Below the pieces are notes generated by a model that saw nothing but the letters and a program-made list of their open reading frames with translations, did not search any database and had not been told where the DNA came from. A DNA stretch of 64,000 bases from Actinophytocola sp963727495 (GTDB lineage: Bacteria; Actinomycetota; Actinomycetes; Mycobacteriales; Pseudonocardiaceae): assembly GCA_963727495.1 (NCBI GenBank), contig CAVSGQ010000005.1:434001-498000 (forward strand). Direction: 5' to 3'. Of the stretch, positions 16,122 through 25,144 are shown piece after piece. How positions within the stretch are numbered: the stretch's first letter is position 1; each line of letters starts with the position of its first letter. The translations under genes were made by a program, and so were the position numbers.

Positions 16122-16841
16122 TCAGGCGGCGGCGGGGACGAGGGGGATGGGGCCGGTGGGCGGGACGACGACGTTGTCGACCACGACGGCGGTGGCGTTG
16201 TCGGTGGTGCCGGCGGCGCGGGCGGCGTCGACGAGGGCGGTGGCCGGGTCGCGGGCGTAGCGGACGATGTCGGTCATCGCCCGGTGGGTGAGGGCCTTGT
16301 GGACGCCGTCGCTGGTGAGCAGCAGGCGTGCCGGGATGGACAGCGAGGCCAGCCCGAACTCGGCGGGCGCGGCGGTGCGCACGCTGGTCAGCACCTGGTG
16401 TTCCATCGCCGGGCTGGGCAGCGTGCCGCGGTCGCGGAAGTACTGCGCCACCGTGTGGTCGGCGGTCAGCTGGTAGAGGGCGCGGCCGTCCCACGCGTAG
16501 GCCCGCACGTCGCCCACCCAGGCGATCCGGCAGCCGAGCCCGAACGGCTGGGCCACCACGAGCACGCAGTCGCCGGAGCCGGGGGTGGCCTCGACGGCGC
16601 GGCGCGCGGCGAGCAGCGCGGCCGCGGGGCCGTCGGCGGTGGGCACCGCGACCGCGGCGGTCGCGGCCGCCAGCGCGGCCCGCGCGGCGTCCGGGTGGTC
16701 GCCGACGCCGTCGGCCAGGGCGACCACGAGCGCCCCGGTGACCGGGTCGACGGCCGAGGCGACGGCGTCCGCGTTGACCGTGCGGGGACCCCGGTCGCCC
16801 GCGGTGTGCCACGTGCTCCGGACGTCGGGCTTCGTGTCCAT
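16122..16841 (-). CDS. PP2C-family serine/threonine phosphatase
   Basis: A 239-residue PP2C phosphatase that would remove phosphate from Ser/Thr of target proteins. Metal-binding aspartates appear in NADAVA, VALADGVGDH, LLTSDGVHKAL and GTTDNATAVVV. No membrane or sensor domain is attached, so it acts as a free catalytic domain. Start ATG 16841; the upstream 190 bases lead to the small gene at 17031 and probably hold both promoters. It has no partner kinase in this window. Confidence 0.9.
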   Translation of the reverse strand: MDTKPDVRSTWHTAGDRGPRTVNADAVASAVDPVTGALVVALADGVGDHPDAARAALAAATAAVAVPTADGPAAALLAARRAVEATPGSGDCVLVVAQPFGLGCRIAWVGDVRAYAWDGRALYQLTADHTVAQYFRDRGTLPSPAMEHQVLTSVRTAAPAEFGLASLSIPARLLLTSDGVHKALTHRAMTDIVRYARDPATALVDAARAAGTTDNATAVVVDNVVVPPTGPIPLVPAAA

Positions 16842-17030
16842 GGCCCCTCCTCCCCGCGCGGTACTTCCAGTGTGTGCTCGCGACCTGTGCTTTTCCTGTG
16901 GCCCTGGTGAGCTACACCTGAGCGCCGGCCGTCACCCGATGGGGGCCTGTCGTGCGCGCCGGGGCGTGGTGGTCCAATGTGGAGTGAAGAACGCCGCTAC
17001 CGATCGATGCTTCAAAGGAGAGGCTTGGTC

Positions 17031-17327
17031 ATGGCAATTCAGGACACGGTTCCGGACATCCGGCCGAGGGCGGGGCACGACCTGCTCGTGGGCGTCGAGA
17101 GCGTGCTGCCGAGACTCGGGGCCGTCACGGACACCACCGAGCTGGCCGAGAGCCTGATGACCGCGCTGGTGCGCTGCGCCGCCCGCGGGGACACCCCCCG
17201 GGTCCGCGAGCAGGCAGACGCCGTCCGCCTCGCCGCCACCCTGCTCCGCGCCGCCGAGCCCGAGAGAGCCACCCCGATCCTGAAGCAGGCCCGCGCCGCC
17301 CTCCTCACCACCGCCCCCCTCGCCTGA
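17031..17327 (+). CDS. Small helical protein of unknown function (98 residues)
   Basis: Start ATG 17031 with AAAGGAGAGG shortly before it, a strong ribosome site. The product is mostly helical and Ala/Leu/Arg-rich (ELAESLMTALVRCAARGDTP, then RLAATLLRAAEPERATPI), with no signal peptide or membrane segment. I do not recognise the family. It is transcribed alone, divergent from the PP2C gene, and is followed by seven 22-bp-type repeats. Confidence 0.65.
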   Translation: MAIQDTVPDIRPRAGHDLLVGVESVLPRLGAVTDTTELAESLMTALVRCAARGDTPRVREQADAVRLAATLLRAAEPERATPILKQARAALLTTAPLA

Positions 17328-17328
17328 C

Positions 17329-17483
17329 CACCGCGAGTCCCCCGTTCCGGACCCGCGAGTCCCCCGTTCCGGACCCGCGAGTCCCCCGTTCCGGGACCCG
17401 CGTGTCCAACGCTGCGGACCCGCGTGTCCAACGCTGCGGACCCGCGTGTCCAACGCTGCGGACTCGCGTGTCCGACGTTCGGA
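17329..17483. repeat. 22-bp tandem repeat array (seven units) between convergent genes
   Basis: Three units of the type CGCGAGTCCCCCGTTCCGGA are followed by four of the type CGCGTGTCCAACGCTGCGGA. All have the same orientation, so two sequence flavours alternate within one array. A perfect stem-loop follows immediately at 17484. Confidence 0.9.
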
Positions 17484-17516
17484 GCCCGCGAGCCGCCCCC
17501 TCGGCGGCTCGCGGGC
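17484..17516. terminator. Perfect stem-loop, probably bidirectional terminator
   Basis: GCCCGCGAGCCGCC (17484-17497), five-base loop, GGCGGCTCGCGGGC (17503-17516). It lies between the convergent genes 17031 (+) and 17530 (-). Confidence 0.7.
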
Positions 17517-17529
17517 CCCGCCACGCCCG

Positions 17530-19740
17530 CTACTCGTCGGCGAGCGGCTCGGCGCGGACCCGGCGCAGCGCAGGCGCGCACACCGACGCCGCCAGCAGCG
17601 CGACCAGCGCGCCCAGGACGACCGGCGCGGCGAGCCACGGGCTGAACGTCGGCACGCTGTGCGACACCAGCCCGAACAGGCCCACCCCGACCGCGGTGCC
17701 CAGCGCGCCCGCGCCCAGCGTCGCGACCAGAGCCGGCAGCGCGGCCTCCGCCCGCAGCGCCCGGGCCAGCGTCCGCACCGGGGTGCCCGCGGCCATCAGC
17801 GCGCCGAACGTGCGCCGCCGGTCCAGCACCGACCCCGCGGTCGCGATCGCCGCGCTCAGTCCACCCAGCACGGACGCGGTCACCAGGCCGATGACCGTCA
17901 CCCGCCGCAGGTCGGCCAGCTGGGTGTCCTGCTGCCCCAGCTTCATCTCCTTGCTGATCACCTGCTCGCCCCCCGACGCCGCGAGCATGGCGGTCCGCAC
18001 GGTCTCCCGGTTCGCGTCGTCGGCGGCGACCGCGACGGTGACGCTCGACGGCGGCGCCTCGCGCGGCCACAGCGCCGGGTCCACGATCACCACGCCCGGG
18101 GCCCCGCCGGTCACCACCGGAGCGCCGGCCGGCAGCGACACCGGCGCGGACGCCCCGGACCCGTCGCCCGGCACGCCGAGCCCGGACACCGGCACCGTCG
18201 AGTCGAGGTAGATCGCCGGGGTGTCCCGGCACGCGATCCCCCCGGTGCCCGGCAGCACCCGCTTGGCGGACGCGCAGTCGGCGACGATCGCGGTGTAGTA
18301 CTGGTCGCCGGAGCGCAGCTCGCCGTTCCCGATGCGCACCGCGCGCTCGGCCACCCCGTACTCGTCGAGCCGCGAGTCGACGACGGCGGCCGCGTCCGCC
18401 GCCCGCGACGGGTCGGTGACGAGGTAGAGCACCGAGTCGCGGAACGGGCTGTAGTACCCGGCCTCCGACTCGAGGCTCGGCATCAGCGTCAGCGCCATGG
18501 AGCCGGCGAACACCGCGAGCACCACGCCCGCCGACGCCCGGTACGCGGCCTTCGGGTCGTCGCGCAGCCGCCGCCCGGCCAGCAGCACCGCGGGCCGGCG
18601 CCAGATCCGGACGAACACACCGCCGAGCACCGAGGTGACCCACGGCCCGACGATCGTCGGCGACCACATCAGGAGCCCCAGCGACACCAGGATCGGCAGC
18701 AGCATCCCGTCCCCCTGGTTGGCCAGCGACAGGAAGAACAGCCCGGCCGCGGCCGGCACGAACAGCAGCCGGACCCCCGACAGCGGCTTGCGGGTGTGCC
18801 CGCCGGTCGCGGTCAGCGGGCGGGCGACGACCCGGCGCAGCCCGGCGACCGCGGCACCCACCACGAGCGCCGGGATCGTCAGCGCGATCAGCACGACCGG
18901 CACCGGCGGCAGCACGAAGTCCCGGGCGAACCAGGTCCCGCCGTCCCACGGCACGACCGTGGCCAGCCGGTGCAGCAGCGGGCTCGCCGCCACCCCGAGC
19001 ACCGCGCCGCCGACCGCGGCGAGCCCGGTCTCCGCGGCCACCATCGCCATCACCTGCGCGGGCGTGGCCCCGGCCAGCCGCAGGGCGGCCAGCCGCCGCT
19101 CCCGCCGGGCCGCGGTCAGCCGGGACGCCGAGGCGACCAGCACCAGGCTCGGCACCAGCAGCACCACCACGCCCACTCCGGACAGCAGCGCCAGCAGCTG
19201 GTCCACCTCGGCCCGGCCGGAGCCGAGCGCCGCGCGCCGCATCGCCGCGCCCGGCATGGTGTCCGGCGTGTGTCCGACCAGGACGACCAGCTGCTCGGGG
19301 TAGCGCAGCGCCTCGTCACCGAGCAGGCCTGCGGGCGTGGCCCCGAACCGGTCGGCGAGCTGCGCGGCCGGGCGGCCGCCGGCCAGCTCCGCCAGCCGCG
19401 GGGACTGCAGCATCTCGCCGGGACCGGGCAGCCGGTCGATCCCGGGCGGGAGCCGCAGCGTCGCGGGGTCGGTGAGCGGGGCGACGTCGACCCGGGTGAT
19501 GCGCTGCCCGTCGACCTCGTCCTCGGACGAGCTCCAGCTCACCCGGGTCGGGCCGGCCGCGGTGTGGTCGGGGGTCTGCCAGAGGGTGCGCTCGGCGCGG
19601 GACCGGGTCGCGAACGGCAGGCTCACCAGCAGCAGCACCAGGCCGGTCGCGACCGCGACACCGAGCGCGGTGAGCAGCGTGGAGATCTGCGTGCGGCGGT
19701 CGGCCCGCAGCACGCGCAGGGCCAGCTGGACCGGGTTCAT
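17530..19740 (-). CDS. FtsX-like ABC transporter permease
   Basis: A 736-residue membrane protein of the MacB/FtsX superfamily. There is one N-terminal membrane helix (TLLTALGVAVATGLVLLLVS), a long extracytoplasmic domain, and two sets of FtsX helices. The first set includes GVGVVVLLVPSLVLVASASR; the last is near VVLGALVALLAASVCAPALR. Family members export or extract lipids, peptides or antibiotics rather than import. The start ATG 19740 overlaps the stop of the ATPase gene by ATGA, so the two are translationally coupled and form one transporter. Substrate unknown; such pairs often give antimicrobial resistance. Confidence 0.88.
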   Translation of the reverse strand: MNPVQLALRVLRADRRTQISTLLTALGVAVATGLVLLLVSLPFATRSRAERTLWQTPDHTAAGPTRVSWSSSEDEVDGQRITRVDVAPLTDPATLRLPPGIDRLPGPGEMLQSPRLAELAGGRPAAQLADRFGATPAGLLGDEALRYPEQLVVLVGHTPDTMPGAAMRRAALGSGRAEVDQLLALLSGVGVVVLLVPSLVLVASASRLTAARRERRLAALRLAGATPAQVMAMVAAETGLAAVGGAVLGVAASPLLHRLATVVPWDGGTWFARDFVLPPVPVVLIALTIPALVVGAAVAGLRRVVARPLTATGGHTRKPLSGVRLLFVPAAAGLFFLSLANQGDGMLLPILVSLGLLMWSPTIVGPWVTSVLGGVFVRIWRRPAVLLAGRRLRDDPKAAYRASAGVVLAVFAGSMALTLMPSLESEAGYYSPFRDSVLYLVTDPSRAADAAAVVDSRLDEYGVAERAVRIGNGELRSGDQYYTAIVADCASAKRVLPGTGGIACRDTPAIYLDSTVPVSGLGVPGDGSGASAPVSLPAGAPVVTGGAPGVVIVDPALWPREAPPSSVTVAVAADDANRETVRTAMLAASGGEQVISKEMKLGQQDTQLADLRRVTVIGLVTASVLGGLSAAIATAGSVLDRRRTFGALMAAGTPVRTLARALRAEAALPALVATLGAGALGTAVGVGLFGLVSHSVPTFSPWLAAPVVLGALVALLAASVCAPALRRVRAEPLADE

Positions 19741-20441
19741 GCGACCGGCACCGCCCGGGCCTGCTCCGCCGACTCGATCCGGCCGTCCCGGATGGACACC
19801 GTGCGCGGGACCGCGGCGGCGAGCTCCCGGTCGTGCGTCACGATGATCACCGCGGCGCCGGTGGACCGCGCCGACTCGATGAGCGCCTGCACGGTCGCGT
19901 GCCCGGTCCGGGTGTCCAGCGCGCCGGTCGGCTCGTCGGCGAAGATCACCTTCGGGCGGTGCGCGATCGACCGCGCGATGGCCACCCGCTGCGCCTCGCC
20001 GCCGGAGAGCTCTCCCGGCCGCCGGTCCTCCTTGCCGGCCAGCCCGAGCCGGTCGAGCCAGCCGCGCGCGGCGGCCGTCGCCTCGGACCGGCTGCCGCCC
20101 CCGAGCAGCAGCGGCAGGGCGACGTTCTCCACGGCGGTCAGCTCGCCGACGAGCATCCCGGACTGGAACACGAAGCCGAACTCGGTGCGCCGCAGCTCGC
20201 TGCGGCGGGTCTCGGAGAGCTGGTCGATCCGTTGCCCCGCAAGGGTGATCTGCCCCTCCTCGGCGCGCAGGATGCCGGCCAGCACGTGCAGCAGCGAGGT
20301 CTTGCCGGAGCCCGACGGGCCCACGATGGCCAGCACCTCGCCGGCGTGGATGTCGATGTCGACGCCGTCCAGCGCGTGCTGCCGGCCGTACCGCTTGACC
20401 AGCCCCCGCCCCGTCAGCAGCGGTGTCGTCTCGTGTGGCAC
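19737..20441 (-). CDS. ABC transporter ATP-binding protein (LolD/MacB type)
   Basis: A 234-residue ATPase with Walker A GPSGSGKTS, the Q-loop FVFQSGMLVGELTAVENVAL, signature LSGGEAQRVAIARSIAHRP, Walker B VIFADEPTGALD and switch histidine IIVTHD. It drives the FtsX-type permease whose gene overlaps its stop. Start GTG 20441 is preferred because GGGGAG lies just before it; the open frame extends much further upstream without family similarity. A run of CGGCCGATCGG palindromes lies about 105-140 bases upstream. Confidence 0.92.
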   Translation of the reverse strand: MPHETTPLLTGRGLVKRYGRQHALDGVDIDIHAGEVLAIVGPSGSGKTSLLHVLAGILRAEEGQITLAGQRIDQLSETRRSELRRTEFGFVFQSGMLVGELTAVENVALPLLLGGGSRSEATAAARGWLDRLGLAGKEDRRPGELSGGEAQRVAIARSIAHRPKVIFADEPTGALDTRTGHATVQALIESARSTGAAVIIVTHDRELAAAVPRTVSIRDGRIESAEQARAVPVA

Positions 20442-20887
20442 CGGATCTCCCCGTGGTGTTGTGGTCGACGTGAGGTCGCGGCACAGCCTGGGGGAGCGGG
20501 GTCGCGCGGCTCTTCGGGCAGATGGCCATCGCGCGCGGGGGCTGGTCGGCCGATCGGCCGATGAGTCACCGGCCGATCGGTCAAGCACGAAGATTGCTCG
20601 GCTGAGGTAATGAACGTGCGGACTTTCGTAGGTTTCTTGCGGCCGGCGGCGAGCCCGAAGTGGACGGACGCGGTGGGCGTGCGCGGCAACACCGCCGACG
20701 TGACGAAGCATGCGATCGCGCCCGGCTCGACACGCTCGTGCCCACACAGGACACAGACCGCCCGGCTCGCGTGTATGCGTCCTGACCGGACCGTGCGCGG
20801 CCGATGTTTCGGTGTCCGGGGTGCGGGTACCCGCCCAGCGGCGTTTGTCCGGTCGCCCGGCCGGACCCGGAACGGGGAGGGCACACG
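20442..20887. other. Gene-free interval between the ABC exporter and the MHS transporter
   Basis: About 446 bases with no frame resembling a protein. It holds the GATCGG-rich palindromes at 20546-20580. The right part, before ATG 20888, has the ribosome site GGGGAGGG. It must contain divergent promoters for both neighbours, but no clear -35/-10 pair was recognised. Confidence 0.6.
20546..20580. promoter_or_regulatory. Palindromic cluster, candidate operator
   Basis: TCGGCCGATCGGCCGA (20546-20561) is a perfect 16-base palindrome. After seven bases it is followed by CCGGCCGATCGG (20569-20580), repeating the same half-sites. It lies upstream of the ABC exporter start. No regulator gene is adjacent. 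Confidence 0.5.
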
Positions 20888-22266
20888 ATGGCGCAACGAC
20901 CCGACGGCAGCGCGACGGCGACGAGCGCGCCGGATGCGAGAACCCTGCGCCGGGCCATCGCCGCGTCGGCGATCGGCAACATGACCGAGTGGTTCGACTA
21001 CGGCGTCTACGCCTACACCGCGACCTACATCGGCGACGCGTTCTTCCCCAGCGAGAACGAGACGGCGTCCACATTGGGCAGCCTGCTGGTGTTCGCGATC
21101 TCGTTCCTGATCCGCCCGATCGGCGGCATGGTGTGGGGCCCGCTCGGTGACCGCGTCGGCCGGCAGCGGGTGCTCGCGACGACGATCCTGCTGATGGCCG
21201 GCGCCACGGTCTGCGTCGGCATCCTGCCCGGCTACGCCACGCTGGGCATCCTCGCGCCGATCGGGCTGATCGTGCTGCGGATGATCCAGGGCTTCTCGAC
21301 CGGTGGCGAGTACGGCGGCGCCGCGACGTTCATGGCCGAGTACGCGCCGGACCGCAAGCGCGGCCGGTTCGGCAGCTTCCTGGAGTTCGGCACGCTCGCC
21401 GGGTTCACCCTCGGCGCCGGCCTGGTGCTGATCGCCGAGCAGATCGTCGGCTCCGACGCGATGGCGAGCTTGGGGCTGGCGGCTGCCGTTCCTGGTCGCC
21501 GCGCCCCTCGGGCTGATCGGGCTGTACCTGCGCAGCAAGCTCGAGGACACGCCGGTGTTCCGCGAGTGCGCCGCCGACGGCAAGATCGAGGAGAAGACCG
21601 GCACGCAGTTCCGCGACCTGTTCCGGTACTGGCGGCCGCTGCTGCAGCTGGTGGGCCTGGTCGTGACGCTGAACATCGTCAACTACACGCTGCTCGCGTA
21701 CATGCCGACCTACCTGGAGAACGAGATCGGGATGTCGTCGACGAGCTCGCCTCGTCCTGATCATCATCGGCCAGCTGGCCATGATGGCGCTGCTGCCGTT
21801 CTCCGGCGCGTGGTCGGACCGGGTCGGCCGCAAGACGCTGTGGTGGATATCGCTGGCCGGCCTGTTCGTCATGGCGATCCCCATGTTCCAGCTGATGGCG
21901 CAGGGCTTCGCCGGCGCCGTGATCGCGTTCGCCGTGCTGGGCCTGCTGTACGTGCCGCAGCTGTCGACGATCTCCGCGACGTTCCCGGCGATGTTCCCGA
22001 CCCACGTCCGGTACGCGGGCTTCGCGATCGCCTACAACGTGTCGACGTCGCTGTTCGGCGGCACCGCGCCGGCGATCAACCAGGGCCTGATCAACGCGAC
22101 CGGCGACCTGCTGTTCCCGGCCTACTACATGATGGCCGCGTGCGTGGTCGGCGCGGTCGCGCTGATCTTCGTCCCGGAGACCAGGGCGTGCTCGCTGCGC
22201 GGCCGGGGCATTCCGGGCATCGACACGAAGCCCCAGCTGGAACCGGTCGCCGTGCCGGCCCGGTAG
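20888..22266 (+). CDS. MHS-type major facilitator transporter (two apparent 1-base frameshifts)
   Basis: About 458 residues when corrected, matching proton-coupled metabolite/osmolyte symporters of the MHS (KgtP/ProP/shikimate) group. The N-terminus has SAIGNMTEWFDYGVYAYT and the cytoplasmic-loop motif GPLGDRVGRQRVL; the middle has MIQGFSTGGEYGGAATFMAE. The C-terminal half includes GAWSDRVGRKTLWWI and MFPTHVRYAGFAIAYN. The frame shifts near 21471 (AGCTTGGGGC, expected SWGWRLPFLVA) and near 21752 (TCGCCTCG, expected SSLVLIIIGQLA). Each looks like one extra base. If real, the protein is inactive; if errors, it is intact. Start ATG 20888 with GGGGAGGG upstream. Confidence 0.85.
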
Positions 22267-22276
22267 GCCCGGACGC

Positions 22277-22963
22277 TCAGGCGAGGCTCGGGTACAGGCC
22301 GGCGAGCGGCCCGGACAGGCTGCCGCGCACGGTCCGCGAGATCTCGTCGGCGACGACCTCGTGGACGCCGGACTCCACGCCGTCCAGGGCCAGCGCGGCG
22401 ATCGCCGCCGGGTCGCTCTTCGGGCCGTCCACATGCGACGCCATGTCGGTGTCCATGTAGCCGACGTGCAGGCCGGTCACCTGGGCGCCGCGCGGGGCGA
22501 GCTCGAGGCGCAGCGCGTTCGTCAGCGCCCACTGCGCGGACTTGGCCGCGCTGTAGGCGCCGGAGGTCGGCAGGGTGACCCAGGACAGCACCGACAGCAC
22601 GTTCAGCACCGCCCGCAGGCCCGGCGCGAACGCGCGGGTCACCGCCAGCGTGCCGAAGTAGTGGGTGTCCATCTCCAGCCGGATGTCCTCCAGCGAGCCG
22701 CCCAGCAGCGACGCGCCGGTCGACGAGCCGGCGTTGTTGACCAGCAGCGTCACGTCGTCCGCCACCCCGGCCGCGGCGGCGACCGACGCCGGGTCGGTGA
22801 CGTCCAGGCGCAGCGGCACCACGCCGTCGAGCGAGACGGCCCGCGGGTCGCGTGCGGTGGCGTAGACCTTCGCCGCGCCGCGGTCGAGCAGGCCCTGGGC
22901 GAGGTGGCGGCCGAGGCCGCGGTTGGCGCCGGTGACCAGGGCGACGGAACCGTTGATCTGCAT
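22277..22963 (-). CDS. SDR family oxidoreductase
   Basis: A 228-residue short-chain dehydrogenase with TGANRGLG near residue 11, LLVNNAGSS near residue 78, and catalytic SVLSWVTLPTSGAYSAAKSA (Ser, Tyr-x-x-x-Lys). The substrate is unknown. It is divergent from an HxlR regulator, with palindromic TTGGA/TCCAA sites between the two starts, a common arrangement in which the regulator represses the SDR until a reactive compound appears. Confidence 0.9.
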   Translation of the reverse strand: MQINGSVALVTGANRGLGRHLAQGLLDRGAAKVYATARDPRAVSLDGVVPLRLDVTDPASVAAAAGVADDVTLLVNNAGSSTGASLLGGSLEDIRLEMDTHYFGTLAVTRAFAPGLRAVLNVLSVLSWVTLPTSGAYSAAKSAQWALTNALRLELAPRGAQVTGLHVGYMDTDMASHVDGPKSDPAAIAALALDGVESGVHEVVADEISRTVRGSLSGPLAGLYPSLA

Positions 22964-22993
22964 GTGAGCTCCTCGGACAGCTGAGTAGGTTTT

Positions 22994-23022
22994 TCCAACT
23001 TAGCATGAGTTGGATTTTCCAA
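22994..23022. promoter_or_regulatory. Overlapping inverted repeats, probable HxlR operator
   Basis: TCCAACT (22994-23000), seven-base spacer, AGTTGGA (23008-23014) is a perfect inverted repeat. TTGGA (23010-23014), TTT, TCCAA (23018-23022) forms a second one sharing an arm. Both lie between divergent SDR and HxlR starts. Confidence 0.7.
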
Positions 23023-23030
23023 TCCAGGGT

Positions 23031-23480
23031 ATGATGAGCGTCATGGCGAGTACCTGCTCGATCGCCCGCAGCCTGGAGGTGCTGGGGGAGAAGTGGACGT
23101 TCCTGGTGGTCCGCGAGGCGCTGACCGGCGTGCGGCGCTTCGCCGACTTCCGGACCGCGCTGGGCGTCGCGCCGGACATCCTCACCGCACGGCTGGCCAC
23201 CCTGGTCGAGGCGGGCGTGCTGGAGAAGGTGCCCTACCAGGAGCCGGGCGCCCGGCAGCGCTTCGAGTACCGCGTCACCCCGGCCGGCCGCGAGCTGCAG
23301 GTGGTGCTCGGCGCGCTGCAGCAGTGGGGCGACGAGCACTGCCCGAACCAGGGCGGCCCGACCGTCGTGCGCCGGTCGGCGGGCGGGCGGCCGCTGCGCG
23401 TGGCCTTTGTGGACGATCAGGACGCGGCCGTGCCGCTGCGCGACGTGCGCTTCGAGCGAACGGCCGCCTACCCGGCCTGA
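23031..23480 (+). CDS. HxlR-family transcriptional regulator
   Basis: A 149-residue winged-helix regulator: CSIARSLEVLGEKWTFLVVR, then GVRRFADFRTALGVAPDILT, ARLATLVEAGVLEKVPYQEP and EYRVTPAGREL. The single cysteine near the N-terminus is the residue used for redox or aldehyde sensing in some family members. ATG codons at 23031, 23034 and 23043 are all possible; the ribosome site is weak and overlaps the operator. It probably controls the divergent SDR gene and itself. Confidence 0.9.
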   Translation: MMSVMASTCSIARSLEVLGEKWTFLVVREALTGVRRFADFRTALGVAPDILTARLATLVEAGVLEKVPYQEPGARQRFEYRVTPAGRELQVVLGALQQWGDEHCPNQGGPTVVRRSAGGRPLRVAFVDDQDAAVPLRDVRFERTAAYPA

Positions 23481-23499
23481 GCCGCAATACGCTGTCCGG

Positions 23500-24636
23500 G
23501 TGAGCCATCCCGATACCGGCAAGCGTGTCGCCTGGGCCGAGCTGTTCTTCGATCTCGTGTTCGTCTTCGCGGTCACGCAGCTGGTCGCACTGCTGCACCA
23601 CGACCACTCCTGGGCCGGTGTCGGCCGCGCGGTCGTCGTGTTCCTGCCGGTCTACTGGGTGTGGGTGGGCACGACCATCCAGACCAACCGCCGCGACCTC
23701 GACCGCGCCGCCGAGCAGATCGCGGTGTTCTTCGTGGCGCTGTGCGGGCTGGTCATGGCGTTCGCGCTGCCCTACGCCTACGACGACCGCGGGCTGCTGT
23801 TCGCCGGCGCGTACTGGGCGGCCCGGCTGGGGTTCGGGCTGTGGGCCTTCCACGGCGAGCTGCGGCACGTCCAGCCGTTCACCGTCAGCATGGCGTTCAC
23901 CGGCCCGCTGCTCATGGTGGGCGCGCTGTTCGACGGCCCGGCGCGGGAGATCCTGTGGCTGGCCGGCGCGCTGCTCGACCTCGCGGTGCCCTCGCTGCTG
24001 CGCCGCCGGCTGGCCGCGATGGTGTTCGACCCCGGTCACCTCACCGAGCGGTTCGGCCTGTTCGTGCTGATCGCGCTCGGCGAGTCGATCGTGGCGATCG
24101 GCGCCCCGGTGGCGAACCGCGGCGTCGCGGTCGGCGTCGCCACGCTGGCCGCGGTGGGTGCGGCGTTCCTGCTGTGCTGCGCCCTGTTCTGGGTGTACTT
24201 CCACTTCGCCAACGACGCGATGCGCCACGCGCTGACCATCGCGCCGACCCAGCTGACCATCACCCGGCACGTGTTGTCCTACGGGCACGTGGTGTTCATC
24301 GGCGCGATCGTGGCGATCGCGGTCGGCATGGAGGAGACCGTGGCCGAACCGGGCCACCACCTGTCCTGGCCGTTCCTGGGCTTCCTGTTCGGCGGCACCG
24401 CGCTGTTCCTCGCCACCTTCGGCTACACCCGCTGGATGATGTTCCGCGCGTGGTCGGTGACCCGGCTGACCGCGGCGGCGGTCGTCCTGGTGCTGCTCCC
24501 GGTCGCGCACCTGGTGCCGGCGCTGGCGGCGATCCTGCTGCCGGCCGCGGTGGTCGTCGGGCTGAACGTGGTGGAGTACCTGCGCGTGGCCGCGCGGGCT
24601 AGCCGTCCGGCAGCGCCAGCCAGTCCGCCCAGGTGA
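23500..24636 (+). CDS. Low temperature requirement protein A (LtrA) family membrane protein
   Basis: A 378-residue polytopic membrane protein. The N-terminal signature WAELFFDLVFVFAVTQL is diagnostic of LtrA. About ten hydrophobic segments follow, with the conserved ERFGLFVLIALGESIVAIG in the middle. The physiological role of LtrA proteins is not established. Start GTG 23500 lies 20 bases after the HxlR stop, so cotranscription is possible. The 3' end overlaps the convergent GNAT gene by 38 bases. Confidence 0.9.
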   Translation: MSHPDTGKRVAWAELFFDLVFVFAVTQLVALLHHDHSWAGVGRAVVVFLPVYWVWVGTTIQTNRRDLDRAAEQIAVFFVALCGLVMAFALPYAYDDRGLLFAGAYWAARLGFGLWAFHGELRHVQPFTVSMAFTGPLLMVGALFDGPAREILWLAGALLDLAVPSLLRRRLAAMVFDPGHLTERFGLFVLIALGESIVAIGAPVANRGVAVGVATLAAVGAAFLLCCALFWVYFHFANDAMRHALTIAPTQLTITRHVLSYGHVVFIGAIVAIAVGMEETVAEPGHHLSWPFLGFLFGGTALFLATFGYTRWMMFRAWSVTRLTAAAVVLVLLPVAHLVPALAAILLPAAVVVGLNVVEYLRVAARASRPAAPASPPR

Positions 24637-25090
24637 TCTCCACCCCGACGTACCGCGGCCGCTCGAACGGCCACGCCTTCGCCACCCACCGCGGCACCAG
24701 CAGGTCCAGCGCCACGGCCAGGTCGGTGTCCACCCGGTCGTCGACCACCCACCAGGAGACCTCCGCGTCCGCGCCGGCCTTGCGCGGCGGGTCGAGGTAG
24801 ACGCAGCCCAGCAGCTCGGTCTCGGGGAGGTCCAGCAGCGCGTAGTTGAACGACTCGTGCGCCGCGATCTCCCGCTCGTGCCGGGCGAGGTCCGCGCGGT
24901 CCTGCTCGTAGGTCATCGTCTCCGGCGGCCAGCCCCACGCCTCGCCGTAGAGGGACCACAGCCGCTCCCGCGAGCCCATCACGGCGGGGAAGTCGATGTC
25001 GGCGTCCGCCTCGCGGATCGGCCGCAGGTGGAACCCGTCCAGGATCGGGACGATCGTCGGGTGCGCGAAGTCGTCGGGCAGCCACGCCAT
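24599..25090 (-). CDS. GNAT-family N-acetyltransferase
   Basis: A 163-residue acetyltransferase-fold protein: FHLRPIREADADIDFPAVMG, NYALLDLPETELLGCVYLDP, EVSWWVVDDRVDT and a C-terminal FERPRYVGVEITWADW. The VSWWV strand and the position of the acetyl-CoA loop are family-like, although the pyrophosphate loop is degenerate. Substrate is unknown. Its 3' end overlaps the LtrA gene on the other strand. Confidence 0.75.
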   Translation of the reverse strand: MAWLPDDFAHPTIVPILDGFHLRPIREADADIDFPAVMGSRERLWSLYGEAWGWPPETMTYEQDRADLARHEREIAAHESFNYALLDLPETELLGCVYLDPPRKAGADAEVSWWVVDDRVDTDLAVALDLLVPRWVAKAWPFERPRYVGVEITWADWLALPDG

Positions 25091-25144
25091 GGGCAGACGC
25101 TACCGCCGCGACCCGCCCCGGGCCGCCCGGGCGGATCACCGTGC

